A DNA stretch of 64,000 bases, taken from the NCBI GenBank assembly GCA_026692865.1, contig JAPLNI010000027.1, positions 62,001 through 126,000 of the forward strand. Direction: 5' to 3'. The notes under the pieces were generated by a model. It searched no databases, had not been told where the DNA came from, and saw nothing but the letters and a program-made list of their open reading frames with translations. A program made the translations under genes and the position numbers. This document shows positions 42,489 through 51,762 of the stretch, piece after piece. This stretch comes from Planctomycetota bacterium. GTDB taxonomy: Bacteria; Planctomycetota; Planctomycetia; Pirellulales; Pirellulaceae. The number at the start of each line of letters is the position of its first letter. The stretch's first letter is position 1.

Positions 42489-44243
42489 ATGAACACTATT
42501 GAAATCATGCAACAAAAACTTATTCGATGCGTCTGCTTCCTGGTCGTGTTTATTCAAGCCAATGCAATGCAGATCAATGCATGGGCCAACGAAACGGTTC
42601 ATCCGCGATTAGTTGTCGTCATAAGTGTGGATCAGTTTTGTGCTGATTACCTTGTCCGCTTTCAAACGAACTTTTCCAAGAACGCAGACGAGAGCTTTTG
42701 CAGATCCGTGTTAGAGAGCGGAGCTTGGTTCCCAAATTGCCACCACCAACATGCATTGACTTATACAGCTCCCGGGCACGCAGGTCTACTTACAGGTGCC
42801 TACCCGAATACACACGGTGTCATTGGTAACGAGTGGTTTGATCGGTCAACCGGCGAGACGAGATACTGTGTCTCGGACCCAAGTGTAAAAGTCGTTGGCG
42901 TGGCGTCCGAAAAATCAATGTCTCCTAGGGTGTTATTGGTTGATACCGTAGGCGACATGATGAAATTGGCTACGAACGGAAAAGCGAAAGTATTCGGTGT
43001 TGCGATTAAAGATCGCGCTTCGATCTTGATGACTGGCCATCGTGCCGATGCAGCTTATTGGTTAGAAAAAAATCGTTGGGTTACCTCGACGTATTATCGA
43101 GAGGATTTACCGGGTTATCTGAGAGTCCTCAATGACGGTGATGCGATTGACCAGTTTCGTGGCAAGACGTGGGACCTTCTGCTGCCGAAAGAAAAGTATT
43201 TCAATCAGGGTGACGACAACAACGAGTTTGAAAACCCGCCCAAAGGTTTTACTGCGAGCTTTCCGCATCAATTAGCGAGCGTTGGAGAAGCTTTACCAGA
43301 CGAGTTCGGAGAGCAGGTTTTGTTTTCACCATTCGGCAACGATTACACGTTGCTTGCAGCACGTGAGATTATCAGAAATGAAGAGCTCGGAGCTGACGAT
43401 ATTCCCGATCTTTTGGCTATCAACTTCTCGTCCAATGATTATATCGGGCATGCGTTTGGGCCAATGAGCTATGAGGTCGAAGATATGACCTACAGAACAG
43501 ACCGACAACTTGCGGATTTTGCAGGCCATCTCGATGAAGCAGTCGGAGCGGGTCGCTGGACGCTTGTAATTACAGCGGACCATGGTGTGGCTCCTATTCC
43601 AGAGATCATTGCGCAGCACATGCAATCCAAAGCGGAAATTCCTTCGCCAAAGAGAAATCCAATCGGCAATTTAAATGACGTTCAAGATCTGATCGAAGCC
43701 GCTATTCGCAAGGATATGGCCGCGGTTGGAAATGCTGAGGAAGATGCCGCGCGAATTGTCCTGAAAGTGGAGCCGAACCAAGTCCATTTAAATCATGCAC
43801 ATACTCGACTTGAGGGCGCTAAGGTTCTGCAAGCTCAGAGGATCGCCAGAGATTGGCTACTTTCCCAACGCTATGTCGCTGCAGCAGCCACACAAGACGA
43901 GTTGCAAAGTGGGAACGGCGGTGCCTTGTTTGAGCAATTGCGTCTAAGCTTTCATTCAAGCAGAAGTGGCGATGTTCTGTTTGTTTACACACCCTATTCG
44001 ATTCCAGGAAGCAGCTCTCCCAATGCAAAACCTCGCGGTACAACCCATGGTAGCCCCTGGCAATACGACACCAATGTACCGCTTCTCATTTTAGGCAACG
44101 GTGTAGTTGCTGGACGATATGTCGAAAGGGTTAGCCCAGCCCAGATAGCCCCAACGTTATCGAAGTTGCTTGGTATCAGTCCACCAGCTGGCTGTGCCGT
44201 AGAAGCCCTCTACCCAGCGATCAAAATTCCGCCGAGATTTTAG
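42489..44243 (+). CDS. Exported alkaline phosphatase-superfamily protein (PafA-like)
   Basis: This 584-residue hydrolase has a signal peptide (LIRCVCFLVVFIQANA). Metal and active-site segments are VVVISVDQFCADYL, HALTYTAPGHAGLLTGAYP (nucleophile Thr), INFSSNDYIGHAFGP, LVITADHGV and TTHGSPWQYDTNVPLLILG. This layout matches Thr-type alkaline phosphatases/phosphodiesterases such as PafA. It should release phosphate from organic esters in the periplasm. The start is ambiguous (ATG at 42489 or 42507). It lies 188 bp after arsA; a link with arsenate/phosphate is only conjecture. Confidence 0.85.
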   Translation: MNTIEIMQQKLIRCVCFLVVFIQANAMQINAWANETVHPRLVVVISVDQFCADYLVRFQTNFSKNADESFCRSVLESGAWFPNCHHQHALTYTAPGHAGLLTGAYPNTHGVIGNEWFDRSTGETRYCVSDPSVKVVGVASEKSMSPRVLLVDTVGDMMKLATNGKAKVFGVAIKDRASILMTGHRADAAYWLEKNRWVTSTYYREDLPGYLRVLNDGDAIDQFRGKTWDLLLPKEKYFNQGDDNNEFENPPKGFTASFPHQLASVGEALPDEFGEQVLFSPFGNDYTLLAAREIIRNEELGADDIPDLLAINFSSNDYIGHAFGPMSYEVEDMTYRTDRQLADFAGHLDEAVGAGRWTLVITADHGVAPIPEIIAQHMQSKAEIPSPKRNPIGNLNDVQDLIEAAIRKDMAAVGNAEEDAARIVLKVEPNQVHLNHAHTRLEGAKVLQAQRIARDWLLSQRYVAAAATQDELQSGNGGALFEQLRLSFHSSRSGDVLFVYTPYSIPGSSSPNAKPRGTTHGSPWQYDTNVPLLILGNGVVAGRYVERVSPAQIAPTLSKLLGISPPAGCAVEALYPAIKIPPRF

Positions 44244-44433
44244 GTAACACTTCATCCATTCGTGTTACTAACGACGCCTGAAGCCGCAGAAGGTGTCATC
44301 TATCGACGATGACATTTATCTTGGTGCACTGGATCTTGTGAACGATTAGATTAGAATCTCGGAAGGCATCGCGCGTCCATCGCCCGCCCATTGCGCGTGC
44401 TCTCTCCTATAGTTTGCGAATCGAGTTGGTGTG

Positions 44434-45900
44434 ATGAATGACGCTGCAATACATGTTGACGCGAGAGATATTCAGTTCAGCAATAGCATCGAAGTAACAA
44501 GAGCGCGGCGCTACATTAGCTTGTTGTTCGTCGTTTTTTGTTTCGTTCTCGCGAGTAACAGTCACTCGGTAAGTGCTATTGAGAAATCGCCCAGCGGTTT
44601 GTCGGTAGCGACTTTTGATGTGGACGCAACGCCACCAATTGGGTTCATGATGGCGTATGACCGGGTGAAGCGGATCGATGAACTTGGGTTGCGTTGCCGA
44701 GGTATTGTTATCTTAGGATCCGGTGAACCGATCGTTCTATGCGCGGTGGATTGGATTGGTATCGCTAATCAGAGTCAAGACATTTTTCGCGAGCGAATAG
44801 GGAAAGCTTCTGGAACATCGCCATCCCGAGTTGCCGTGCATACGCTTCATCAACATGATGCCCCTCGTAGTGACTTTAGCGCGGAAGCATTGCTGCACCA
44901 AATCGGCGCTTCGGAGCTTGGTGCGCACAACGGATCGTTTGCTCGAGAAGTATTAAATCGTCTCACACGAGAAATTGAAGCTTCCATCGCAAATGCGACT
45001 CCAATCACGCATGTTGGGTTTGGTTCGGCACAAGTAAAGGAAGTTGCGTCGAATCGTCGAATCCAAGACGAAACCGGTAAGGTAGTTGCGACGCGTTACA
45101 CAGCGACTCGTGATGAAAAAATGCGTGCATTACCAGACGGCGTCATCGATCCGGAACTCAGTTCTCTTTCATTTTGGAATGACGAAAAGCCAATAGCCGT
45201 GCTTAGCTATTACGCTTGCCATCCCCAAAGTTATTATCGCACAGGCATTCCGAGTCCCGACTTTCCAGGAATCGCAAGATTCATGCGAAGCCAAGATGCC
45301 CCAGGTCCTTTGTATGTACACTTCAACGGTGCGGGCGGGAATATTGGTGCGGGTAAGTATAACGATGGTTCTAAAGAGAATCGATTGTTGTTAGGGAGAC
45401 GAGTCGCCGACGCAATGCGTGAGTCGATTGAGAAAACTAAGAAATTTGAAGTCACGCCTGCGCAAGTGTCGTGGGCAACAACGCCGGTCTCGCTGCCACC
45501 CGCCAAGCATTTGAATCGAGATGCTCTGACGAAAGAACTTCGCAATTGGGATGGAATCAAGTACTGGGGAACTCCTGACAAGCTGGCCTGGGTGTTACGC
45601 TTTGAAAGTGGAGCTAAGATCGACTTGGGTTGTTTATCGATTGGTGATGTGCGAGTCTTGCATATGCCCGGCGAACTATTTGTCGAGTACCAGCTCGCCG
45701 CCAAAGCGATTGCTCCCGATTTGAACGTCGCAATGGCTGCCTACGGCGATTACGGTCCTGGGTACATCGGTACGGCCGAGGCTTATGGACAGGGTGGCTA
45801 CGAAACGAGCGAGCCAGCATCTAATGTTGGACCTGAAACAGAATCGATACTTATGAACGGGATAAAGACATTGCTTCAAATCAATGAGGCGACTAAGTGA
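44434..45900 (+). CDS. Exported neutral-ceramidase-like protein
   Basis: This 488-residue protein has a signal segment near residues 27-48 (YISLLFVVFCFVLA). The N-terminal domain resembles neutral/alkaline ceramidases: VATFDVDATPPIGFMM, LHQHDAPRSD (metal-ligand His) and VHFNGAGGNIGAGKYN. Planctomycetes carry many such proteins, and real substrates are undefined. ATG at 44434 is preferred to GTG at 44431. Its TGA stop overlaps the ATG of the following PVC haem protein (TGATG), so the two are translationally coupled. Confidence 0.8.
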   Translation: MNDAAIHVDARDIQFSNSIEVTRARRYISLLFVVFCFVLASNSHSVSAIEKSPSGLSVATFDVDATPPIGFMMAYDRVKRIDELGLRCRGIVILGSGEPIVLCAVDWIGIANQSQDIFRERIGKASGTSPSRVAVHTLHQHDAPRSDFSAEALLHQIGASELGAHNGSFAREVLNRLTREIEASIANATPITHVGFGSAQVKEVASNRRIQDETGKVVATRYTATRDEKMRALPDGVIDPELSSLSFWNDEKPIAVLSYYACHPQSYYRTGIPSPDFPGIARFMRSQDAPGPLYVHFNGAGGNIGAGKYNDGSKENRLLLGRRVADAMRESIEKTKKFEVTPAQVSWATTPVSLPPAKHLNRDALTKELRNWDGIKYWGTPDKLAWVLRFESGAKIDLGCLSIGDVRVLHMPGELFVEYQLAAKAIAPDLNVAMAAYGDYGPGYIGTAEAYGQGGYETSEPASNVGPETESILMNGIKTLLQINEATK

Positions 45901-48377
45901 TGGATGTTCGAAGGGTGTATGTTCGAGTGTTATATGCTTGGTGCTTAGCGACTTTACTTTCGGTCTCATTTACGATCTCATTCTCAAGCTCGGTAATGGC
46001 ACAAGAGCCTGACTACTCTAACGAGCTGCCGAGGATCGAGCCAACTGAATTGGATTCGGCACTCTCTACATTCAAGGTTGCTGATGGATTCGCGATGCAG
46101 CTTGTTGCAGCAGAGCCGCTTATTGGTAGTCCAGTTGCAATCGAATGGGATGCTGATGGAGCGATGTATGTTTGTGAGATGCGAGGTTACAGTGAGAACC
46201 GCGACGATGGGATTTCGCGTATTGCAAAGCTGATTGATACCGACCACGACGGAGTCTATGACACTCGCACGGAGTTTGCGGAAGGACTTTTTTGGCCGAC
46301 TGGTTTGTTCCCGTACGACGGAGGGTTGTTCGTTGGTGATGCGCCCGACTTGTTGTACTTGAAAGATACCGATGGTGATGGCAAATCGGACTTGCGGCAA
46401 CGTGTGATTACAGGATTTGGAACATCGAATGTTCAAGGGCTGATGAATTCATTTCGTTGGGGTTTGGACAACCGCATTCATATTGCGTGCAGCAGTGTTG
46501 GTGGCGAAATACTTAGTGCTCATGCTCCGTCGGATACTGTTGGAGTCAGTATTCGCGGTCGCGATCTTGCACTGAATCCAGGGACTTACGAGTTTGAACC
46601 TACTAGTGGCGCGGCACAGCACGGAATGTGTTTTGATGATTGGGGACGAAAATTTGTTTCTTCCAACAGCGACCATATTCAACAAGTAATGTATGAAGAC
46701 AACTACGTCGCTCGGAATCCATACGTCAAGCCGCCACCGTCAAGGATTTCGATTGCGGCTGATGGGCCTCAATCGGAGGTCTTTCGCACTAGCCCAGTGG
46801 AACCTTGGAGAATTGTACGTACGCTTTTGCGTGTCGCTGGTAAGGCCAAGGGACCAGTTGAAGGAGGCGGTCGAGCGGCTGGATACTTCACGGGTGCGAC
46901 GGGAGTAACAATTTATCGAGGTGATGCTTGGCCTGCTGATTGGAAGGGGCTTGCAATCGTTGGCGATGTTGGAAGCAACTTGATTCATCGTAAACGTCTC
47001 GATGCAAACGGTTTGGAATTCATCGCTAGGCGAATCGATCAGCAGAGTGAATTTGTTACCTCATCCGATAACTGGTTTCGTCCCGCTCAGTTCGCGAATG
47101 CGCCGAATGGTTCGCTGCATGTGATCGACGTTTATCGCGAAGTCATCGAGCATCCTTTGTCGCTACCGATTGAAATCAAAAAGCATCTTGATCTCACATC
47201 TGGACGCGATCGAGGACGCATCTACCAAATCGTTCCGATAGGCTTTAATCGCAAAGCACCCGAGTCACTCCGCCTGCAAAGCACTCAAGATCTAGTGCAA
47301 TTACTAGCCCACCCAAATGCTTGGCATCGCGAAACGGCTGCTCGATTGTTGTATGAACGACAGGACGATTCGGCAATTGAATCGCTTCGAAAGCTGGTTG
47401 TTGAAAGCCTGTCACCTCTTGGTCGGATGCACGCGTTGTATTCGCTTGACGGACTGCGAGGGCTCAATGATTCGGCACTGATTACCGGGCTGAGTGACTC
47501 GCACGAGCAAGTACGCAGGCATGCAGTACGATTGGTAGATCGCGTCGAGTTGACACCAATGTTACTTGAAAAGATTGACGAGCTGCTTCACGATCCTGCT
47601 CTGGAAGTTCGCCATCAACTCGCCTATGCATTGGGAACGCTCAAGGTTGACAGCCGAGTAAATCGTTTGCTTAGTCTGCTTCGACAAAATCCCGAGGATC
47701 GTTGGATGCAAGCTGCAGTACTTTGTTCGATCGGTGACGAGGCCGCTGAATTTGCTGAAGTAATTAATCAAGATTCTGTATTGAAAGGCGATTACTCCAT
47801 CACGCTTCTCAAGCAGCTCGCCGACCAAGCGGCGACTCGAAAACGCGTTCGTGAATCTGGAAAGGATTCCATTGCAAAAATCGAGATTTCGAAGACTTCG
47901 GCCATTCGCTCAACAGACCAAGTGGAGAAGAGGCAACGTGTCATTATGAACTATCAGAATGCACTCAAGTTGGTCGGAAACGTCGAGCAAGGTCGCGAGC
48001 ACTTTCGAAAACAATGTAGCAGTTGCCATCGAGTGGAAGATATCGGAAATGAAATCGGCCCTAACCTCGCAGCAATCAAGTCGCGTGGTGCTGAAACGGT
48101 TCTCACAGCGGTCCTCGATCCAAGTCGCGAAGTAAATCCGCAGTACCTCAACTACATCGTCGCGACGACCGATGATCGCGTGCTATCGGGAATGATTGTC
48201 GACGAAGGCTCGACAAGTCTGACGCTTCGCAATTCCAATAACATCACAGAAGCTGTGCTGCGGGTCGACATAGACGAAATTAAAAATACCGGTTTGTCGA
48301 TAATGCCCGAAGGTTTCGAAAACACGTTAGACCCTCAAGCCATGGCTGACTTGCTGAGTTATTTGTTGAAGTTGTAA
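45900..48377 (+). CDS. PVC-type haem-binding protein (membrane-bound dehydrogenase domain, HEAT, cytochrome c)
   Basis: This 825-residue exported protein has a signal peptide (VLYAWCLATLLSVSFTISF). Residues about 50-430 form a beta-propeller of the PVC membrane-bound dehydrogenase type (EWDADGAMYVCEMRGYSENR, TDTDGDGKSD-like Ca-binding turns). HEAT-like repeats follow at about 460-640 (LAHPNAWHRETAARLLYERQ). A C-terminal cytochrome c domain has CSSCH near 705 (RKQCSSCHRVEDIGNEIGPNL). It is presumed to oxidise a carbohydrate substrate and pass electrons via its haem (inference). The start ATG overlaps the TGA of the ceramidase-like gene. Confidence 0.88.
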   Translation: MDVRRVYVRVLYAWCLATLLSVSFTISFSSSVMAQEPDYSNELPRIEPTELDSALSTFKVADGFAMQLVAAEPLIGSPVAIEWDADGAMYVCEMRGYSENRDDGISRIAKLIDTDHDGVYDTRTEFAEGLFWPTGLFPYDGGLFVGDAPDLLYLKDTDGDGKSDLRQRVITGFGTSNVQGLMNSFRWGLDNRIHIACSSVGGEILSAHAPSDTVGVSIRGRDLALNPGTYEFEPTSGAAQHGMCFDDWGRKFVSSNSDHIQQVMYEDNYVARNPYVKPPPSRISIAADGPQSEVFRTSPVEPWRIVRTLLRVAGKAKGPVEGGGRAAGYFTGATGVTIYRGDAWPADWKGLAIVGDVGSNLIHRKRLDANGLEFIARRIDQQSEFVTSSDNWFRPAQFANAPNGSLHVIDVYREVIEHPLSLPIEIKKHLDLTSGRDRGRIYQIVPIGFNRKAPESLRLQSTQDLVQLLAHPNAWHRETAARLLYERQDDSAIESLRKLVVESLSPLGRMHALYSLDGLRGLNDSALITGLSDSHEQVRRHAVRLVDRVELTPMLLEKIDELLHDPALEVRHQLAYALGTLKVDSRVNRLLSLLRQNPEDRWMQAAVLCSIGDEAAEFAEVINQDSVLKGDYSITLLKQLADQAATRKRVRESGKDSIAKIEISKTSAIRSTDQVEKRQRVIMNYQNALKLVGNVEQGREHFRKQCSSCHRVEDIGNEIGPNLAAIKSRGAETVLTAVLDPSREVNPQYLNYIVATTDDRVLSGMIVDEGSTSLTLRNSNNITEAVLRVDIDEIKNTGLSIMPEGFENTLDPQAMADLLSYLLKL

Positions 48378-48809
48378 ACCAGAATTCGCTGTACATGTGC
48401 CGCAAAATGTGAATTGAGTTTAAACCATCCCGTACCGCATTTCCCGAGCATGAATCCCAAGTGTCTGTTATCGCTACCGACCGTTGGTTCATCACACTTG
48501 AAACCTTCGTATCGGGTAAAGAACGTTAATTGTTCGCTTCGAGTCTTCGTACTTGCGTTTCACTAGCACCATCGCGAGATTCGATCCCATGATTCGACTT
48601 AGCGGAGGTGGCTTTTAGGTGTCGATCGGAATAGATTGCTTGACAGAGATCATTCCAAGTTTTCGCCTGCTATCAGCTGGGTACTAAAGCGTTGGTTCAG
48701 CTTGACGTCGAATGATACGTCATGCTGAAAGAAGAATCTTTGCTCTAGCGGCATCCAATGTGCAGAACATGGCATGTTTCCAATCAGTTGAAATCAAAGG
48801 AGTTCTCGA
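48378..48809. other. Intergenic region upstream of copZ
   Basis: This 432-bp non-coding gap holds the inverted repeat at 48696-48729 and a TTGACA hexamer near 48650 without a convincing -10 partner. No other feature is seen. Confidence 0.5.
48696..48729. promoter_or_regulatory. 13-bp inverted repeat upstream of copZ-copA
   Basis: The arms TTCAGCTTGACGT (48696-48708) and ACGTCATGCTGAA (48717-48729) pair with one mismatch around an 8-base loop, 80 bp before the copZ start codon. No T run follows, so an operator for a copper-responsive regulator or an mRNA leader stem is more likely than a terminator. Confidence 0.5.
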
Positions 48810-49034
48810 ATGAATGGAAAAGAACGCAATCAATCGTTTATGGTGTCAGGTATGACCTGTACCCACTGCAAAGCTACGGTAGAGTCGGCGATTAGGGCAA
48901 CCGATGGTGTCCAGGATGCCCACGTTGACTTACAGGCAGGGAACGCCACAGTGGAGGGGACGTTCGAAGACGCGGCAATCCTCGAGTCTATCCAGGAAGC
49001 TGGCTACGCGGCCGCAATACTGGTTGACAAATAG
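48810..49034 (+). CDS. copZ: Copper chaperone, heavy-metal-associated domain
   Basis: This 74-residue single HMA domain has the metal motif GMTCTHC (C17, C20). It carries Cu(I) to the P-type ATPase encoded 45 bp downstream. The ribosome site AAAGGAG lies 7 bases before the ATG. A small beta-alpha-beta-beta-alpha-beta fold is consistent with the length. Confidence 0.93.
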   Translation: MNGKERNQSFMVSGMTCTHCKATVESAIRATDGVQDAHVDLQAGNATVEGTFEDAAILESIQEAGYAAAILVDK

Positions 49035-49079
49035 TTCTTGGTTGACAATTAGCTGTGGACGATTCGCAAGGAGCACCTA

Positions 49080-51344
49080 ATGAAAAGCGCTGAAAAGCCC
49101 GTGGAAATTGGTGTAGGTGGGATGACTTGTGCCGCATGCGTACGACGCGTCGAACTTGGGCTTCGCAAAATACCTACCGTTGTTGAAGCCTCGGTCAATC
49201 TCGCAACGGAGCGCGCGTCTGTCCGGTTCGACCATAACCCGGAACACGGTGACATTGAAGCGGTACGAACTGCAATCGCCAAATTGGGCTACGAGCCTGT
49301 CAATTTGACCGTTGTTAGCGCCTCCCACTCACAAGACGATCATGATGTCGAGACATCGCGGCTATGGTGGATGTTCCTCGGTGCCGCGGGCTTCACAGTA
49401 CCGATTGTCATCCTCGCCATGGCACCGATGGTGTCTGGCCGTATCATGGACCTTATGATGCGCTGGTTGTCCATGGAAGAATGGAACTGGATCATGCTGG
49501 GGATGACGATCCCAGTTCAGTTCTGGTTTGGTTGCCGATTTCTTCGCCTGGGAGCAAAGAGCCTTTTTTCTACGTCCCCCGACATGAACTCGCTAATTCT
49601 TCTCGGGACGATGGCAGCTTTCAGCTACAGCACTATCGTCACAATAGTCCCCCAGTGGATTCCCCTGGCGTCTCGACATGTCTACTTCGAAGCGTCAGCC
49701 GTCGTGATCACGCTCATCTTGCTCGGCAAGTTCCTTGAAACGAAGTCGCGGCACCAAGCCTCAGATGCAATGAAGGTGCTGCTGAATTTGGTGCCGAAAA
49801 TGGCGACAGTCATTCGTGATGGTGAAGCGGTGTCGATTCCCGCTGAAGATGTTCTGCTAAATGATCTTGTTGAAGTTCGCCCCGGCTCTGCTATCGCCGT
49901 CGACGGCGTAGTCGTCAGCGGCTCTACCTATATCGATGAGAGTATGGTGACAGGCGAGAGCTTACCTGTGGCCAAAGAAGCCGGAGACGAAGTAGTGGCT
50001 GGAACGATCAATGGCAACGGGAGCATTCAATTTCGAGCCACAGCAATTGGTGCCGATACGACGCTAGCAAAGATCGTAGCGTTTGTTGAATCCTCGCAGG
50101 CCTCGAAGCCTCGCATTCAAGGCATTGCGGATCGAGTCGTTGCCTACTTTGTACCGGTGGTCTTGTTAATCGCCCTATTTACCGCACTTGCATGGCTCTT
50201 CGTGATGCCCGGTGGTTCCACCGATCAAGCACTTATTCATGCCGTCGCTGTTCTGATTATTGCTTGTCCTTGCGCTATGGGGCTGGCCGTTCCGACAAGC
50301 GTGATGGTAGGTACCGGAAAAGCGGCGCAGTACGGCATATTGTTTCGATCGACAGACGCCATTGAATCGTTGAGCCAAGTTGGGTTGATCGCTTTCGACA
50401 AAACAGGCACGCTGACCATTGGTAAACCGCAGTTGTCGCTCTTTCATGTTTTGCCACCGTTCTCAGAAGGAGACCTATTGTCGCAACTGGCTGTCGTCGA
50501 GCAGCGATCTGAGCACCCGCTTGCTACTGCCATCGTGGTGGCCGCAGCTAACGGTAAAAGATCATTACTTACCATCAATAGCTTTAATGCTATTGCTGGC
50601 GCGGGCGTCGAAGCCCAGCTATCCAACGGCGACCGAGTCCTTATCGGCTCGGAAAAAATGATGCGAGAACATCGCATTGATATTACTCCGTTTGATGCAC
50701 AAGTAGCCGATGCCATGTCCGACGGCAATGGCTATTTCTTCGCGGCTGCCAATGGTGCGCTCGCGGCACTCATGGTCGTATCCGATCCTATCAAGCCGTC
50801 AACGACTCAGGCTATTGAGCAACTTAAACAAACCGGCTTTCAAGTGGCACTCATTTCTGGCGACAACGAACGAACAACACTTTCTATTGCAGATCGCTGT
50901 GGGATACCACCAATGATGGTCTATGCGGAGGTGCTTCCCAACGACAAGGCAGATGTTGTGCAAACACTCAAGCATGGAGGCCGACGGGTAGCGTTTGTCG
51001 GTGATGGGCTGAACGATGCTCCTGCTCTAACGATCGCCGATGTTGGCATTGCCATGGGAACCGGGACTGATCTTGCGATCGATAGCGCCGACGTCATCGC
51101 AATGTCAGGGGACATACAGAACATTCCGCGTGCTATCAGTTTGTCGCGGGCTGTGATGTGGAATATCAAGCAGAACTTGGCGTGGGCTTTTGGCTATAAT
51201 ATTGTGCTAATCCCAATTGCCACCGGGCTGCTCAAACCCATGACCGGTCTGACTCTTTCGCCAATCGTAGCAGGAATTGCAATGAGTCTCTCGAGTTTTT
51301 TTGTCGTTAGCAACGCGTTGCGATTGAGGTCATGGCGTTCATGA
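49080..51344 (+). CDS. copA: Copper-exporting P1B-type ATPase
   Basis: This 754-residue inner-membrane Cu(I) exporter has one N-terminal HMA domain (GGMTCAACVRR, C17/C20). Actuator motif MVTGESLP, transmembrane CPC (IIACPCAMGL, about 396), phosphorylation site DKTGTLT (D440), SEHPLA and hinge GDGLNDAPAL are all present. AN...-type C-terminal helices NPIVAG-like (SPIVAGIAMSLSSFFVVSNA) support Cu(I). AAGGAG lies 7 bases before the ATG. It forms an operon with copZ, and the exported copper would be delivered to the periplasm. Confidence 0.97.
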   Translation: MKSAEKPVEIGVGGMTCAACVRRVELGLRKIPTVVEASVNLATERASVRFDHNPEHGDIEAVRTAIAKLGYEPVNLTVVSASHSQDDHDVETSRLWWMFLGAAGFTVPIVILAMAPMVSGRIMDLMMRWLSMEEWNWIMLGMTIPVQFWFGCRFLRLGAKSLFSTSPDMNSLILLGTMAAFSYSTIVTIVPQWIPLASRHVYFEASAVVITLILLGKFLETKSRHQASDAMKVLLNLVPKMATVIRDGEAVSIPAEDVLLNDLVEVRPGSAIAVDGVVVSGSTYIDESMVTGESLPVAKEAGDEVVAGTINGNGSIQFRATAIGADTTLAKIVAFVESSQASKPRIQGIADRVVAYFVPVVLLIALFTALAWLFVMPGGSTDQALIHAVAVLIIACPCAMGLAVPTSVMVGTGKAAQYGILFRSTDAIESLSQVGLIAFDKTGTLTIGKPQLSLFHVLPPFSEGDLLSQLAVVEQRSEHPLATAIVVAAANGKRSLLTINSFNAIAGAGVEAQLSNGDRVLIGSEKMMREHRIDITPFDAQVADAMSDGNGYFFAAANGALAALMVVSDPIKPSTTQAIEQLKQTGFQVALISGDNERTTLSIADRCGIPPMMVYAEVLPNDKADVVQTLKHGGRRVAFVGDGLNDAPALTIADVGIAMGTGTDLAIDSADVIAMSGDIQNIPRAISLSRAVMWNIKQNLAWAFGYNIVLIPIATGLLKPMTGLTLSPIVAGIAMSLSSFFVVSNALRLRSWRS

Positions 51345-51662
51345 GTGGCTCAAGCCAATTGATCCGCCGGCCTTGAAACATTGTGTTTCTCTTTTGGGAA
51401 ATTGTTTGATAATTGCTTCTGAAATCGCAAAATCCCAGAGAGTGCTTCCGAGGCATTCGTTGGTCTACTAAGTTTACGAAATGCGACCGCAGGTATATTG
51501 GAAATGTGACTGTCAGATAATATTTTAAAGCGAATTTGCAGTTCGGTGCTTGAAGCAGCTGGCGGAGCAATATATTTTTGAGCAGTTAGCGAAGTATGCA
51601 CTCGCATCAGAACAATCAGGTGCTGTGGCAAGCACCGAACGGGTTTGCCAGCTTGACCGGTC
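51345..51662. other. Intergenic region between copA and the desaturase gene, no recognised feature
   Basis: These 318 bp between convergent genes contain no convincing ORF, repeat or RNA gene. The terminator of the desaturase gene lies at the right end. Confidence 0.6.
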
Positions 51663-51699
51663 AAATAAAAAGCTCGCTAGTCCAGTGACTCGCGAGCTT
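51663..51699 (-). terminator. Intrinsic terminator of the desaturase gene
   Basis: On the minus strand AAGCTCGC, a mismatch, AGTC, loop ACTG, GACT, mismatch and GCGAGCTT form a 12-bp stem, followed by TTTATTT. It lies 64 bp beyond the desaturase stop. An imperfect 15-bp tandem repeat (ACTGCCCAATAAA, three units, about 51716-51757) lies between. Confidence 0.75.
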
Positions 51700-51762
51700 A
51701 GGTACTTTTAATTTTACTGCCCAATAAATCACTGCCCAATAAACTACTGCTCAGCAAACGGT

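Noticed and set aside
44244-44430. Possible eighth copy of the dispersed repeat after the PafA-like gene
   Set aside because: It has TAGG at the stop codon and a TGTCATC...GATGACA stem, but the conserved ends and CTACGAGTC block are not convincing.
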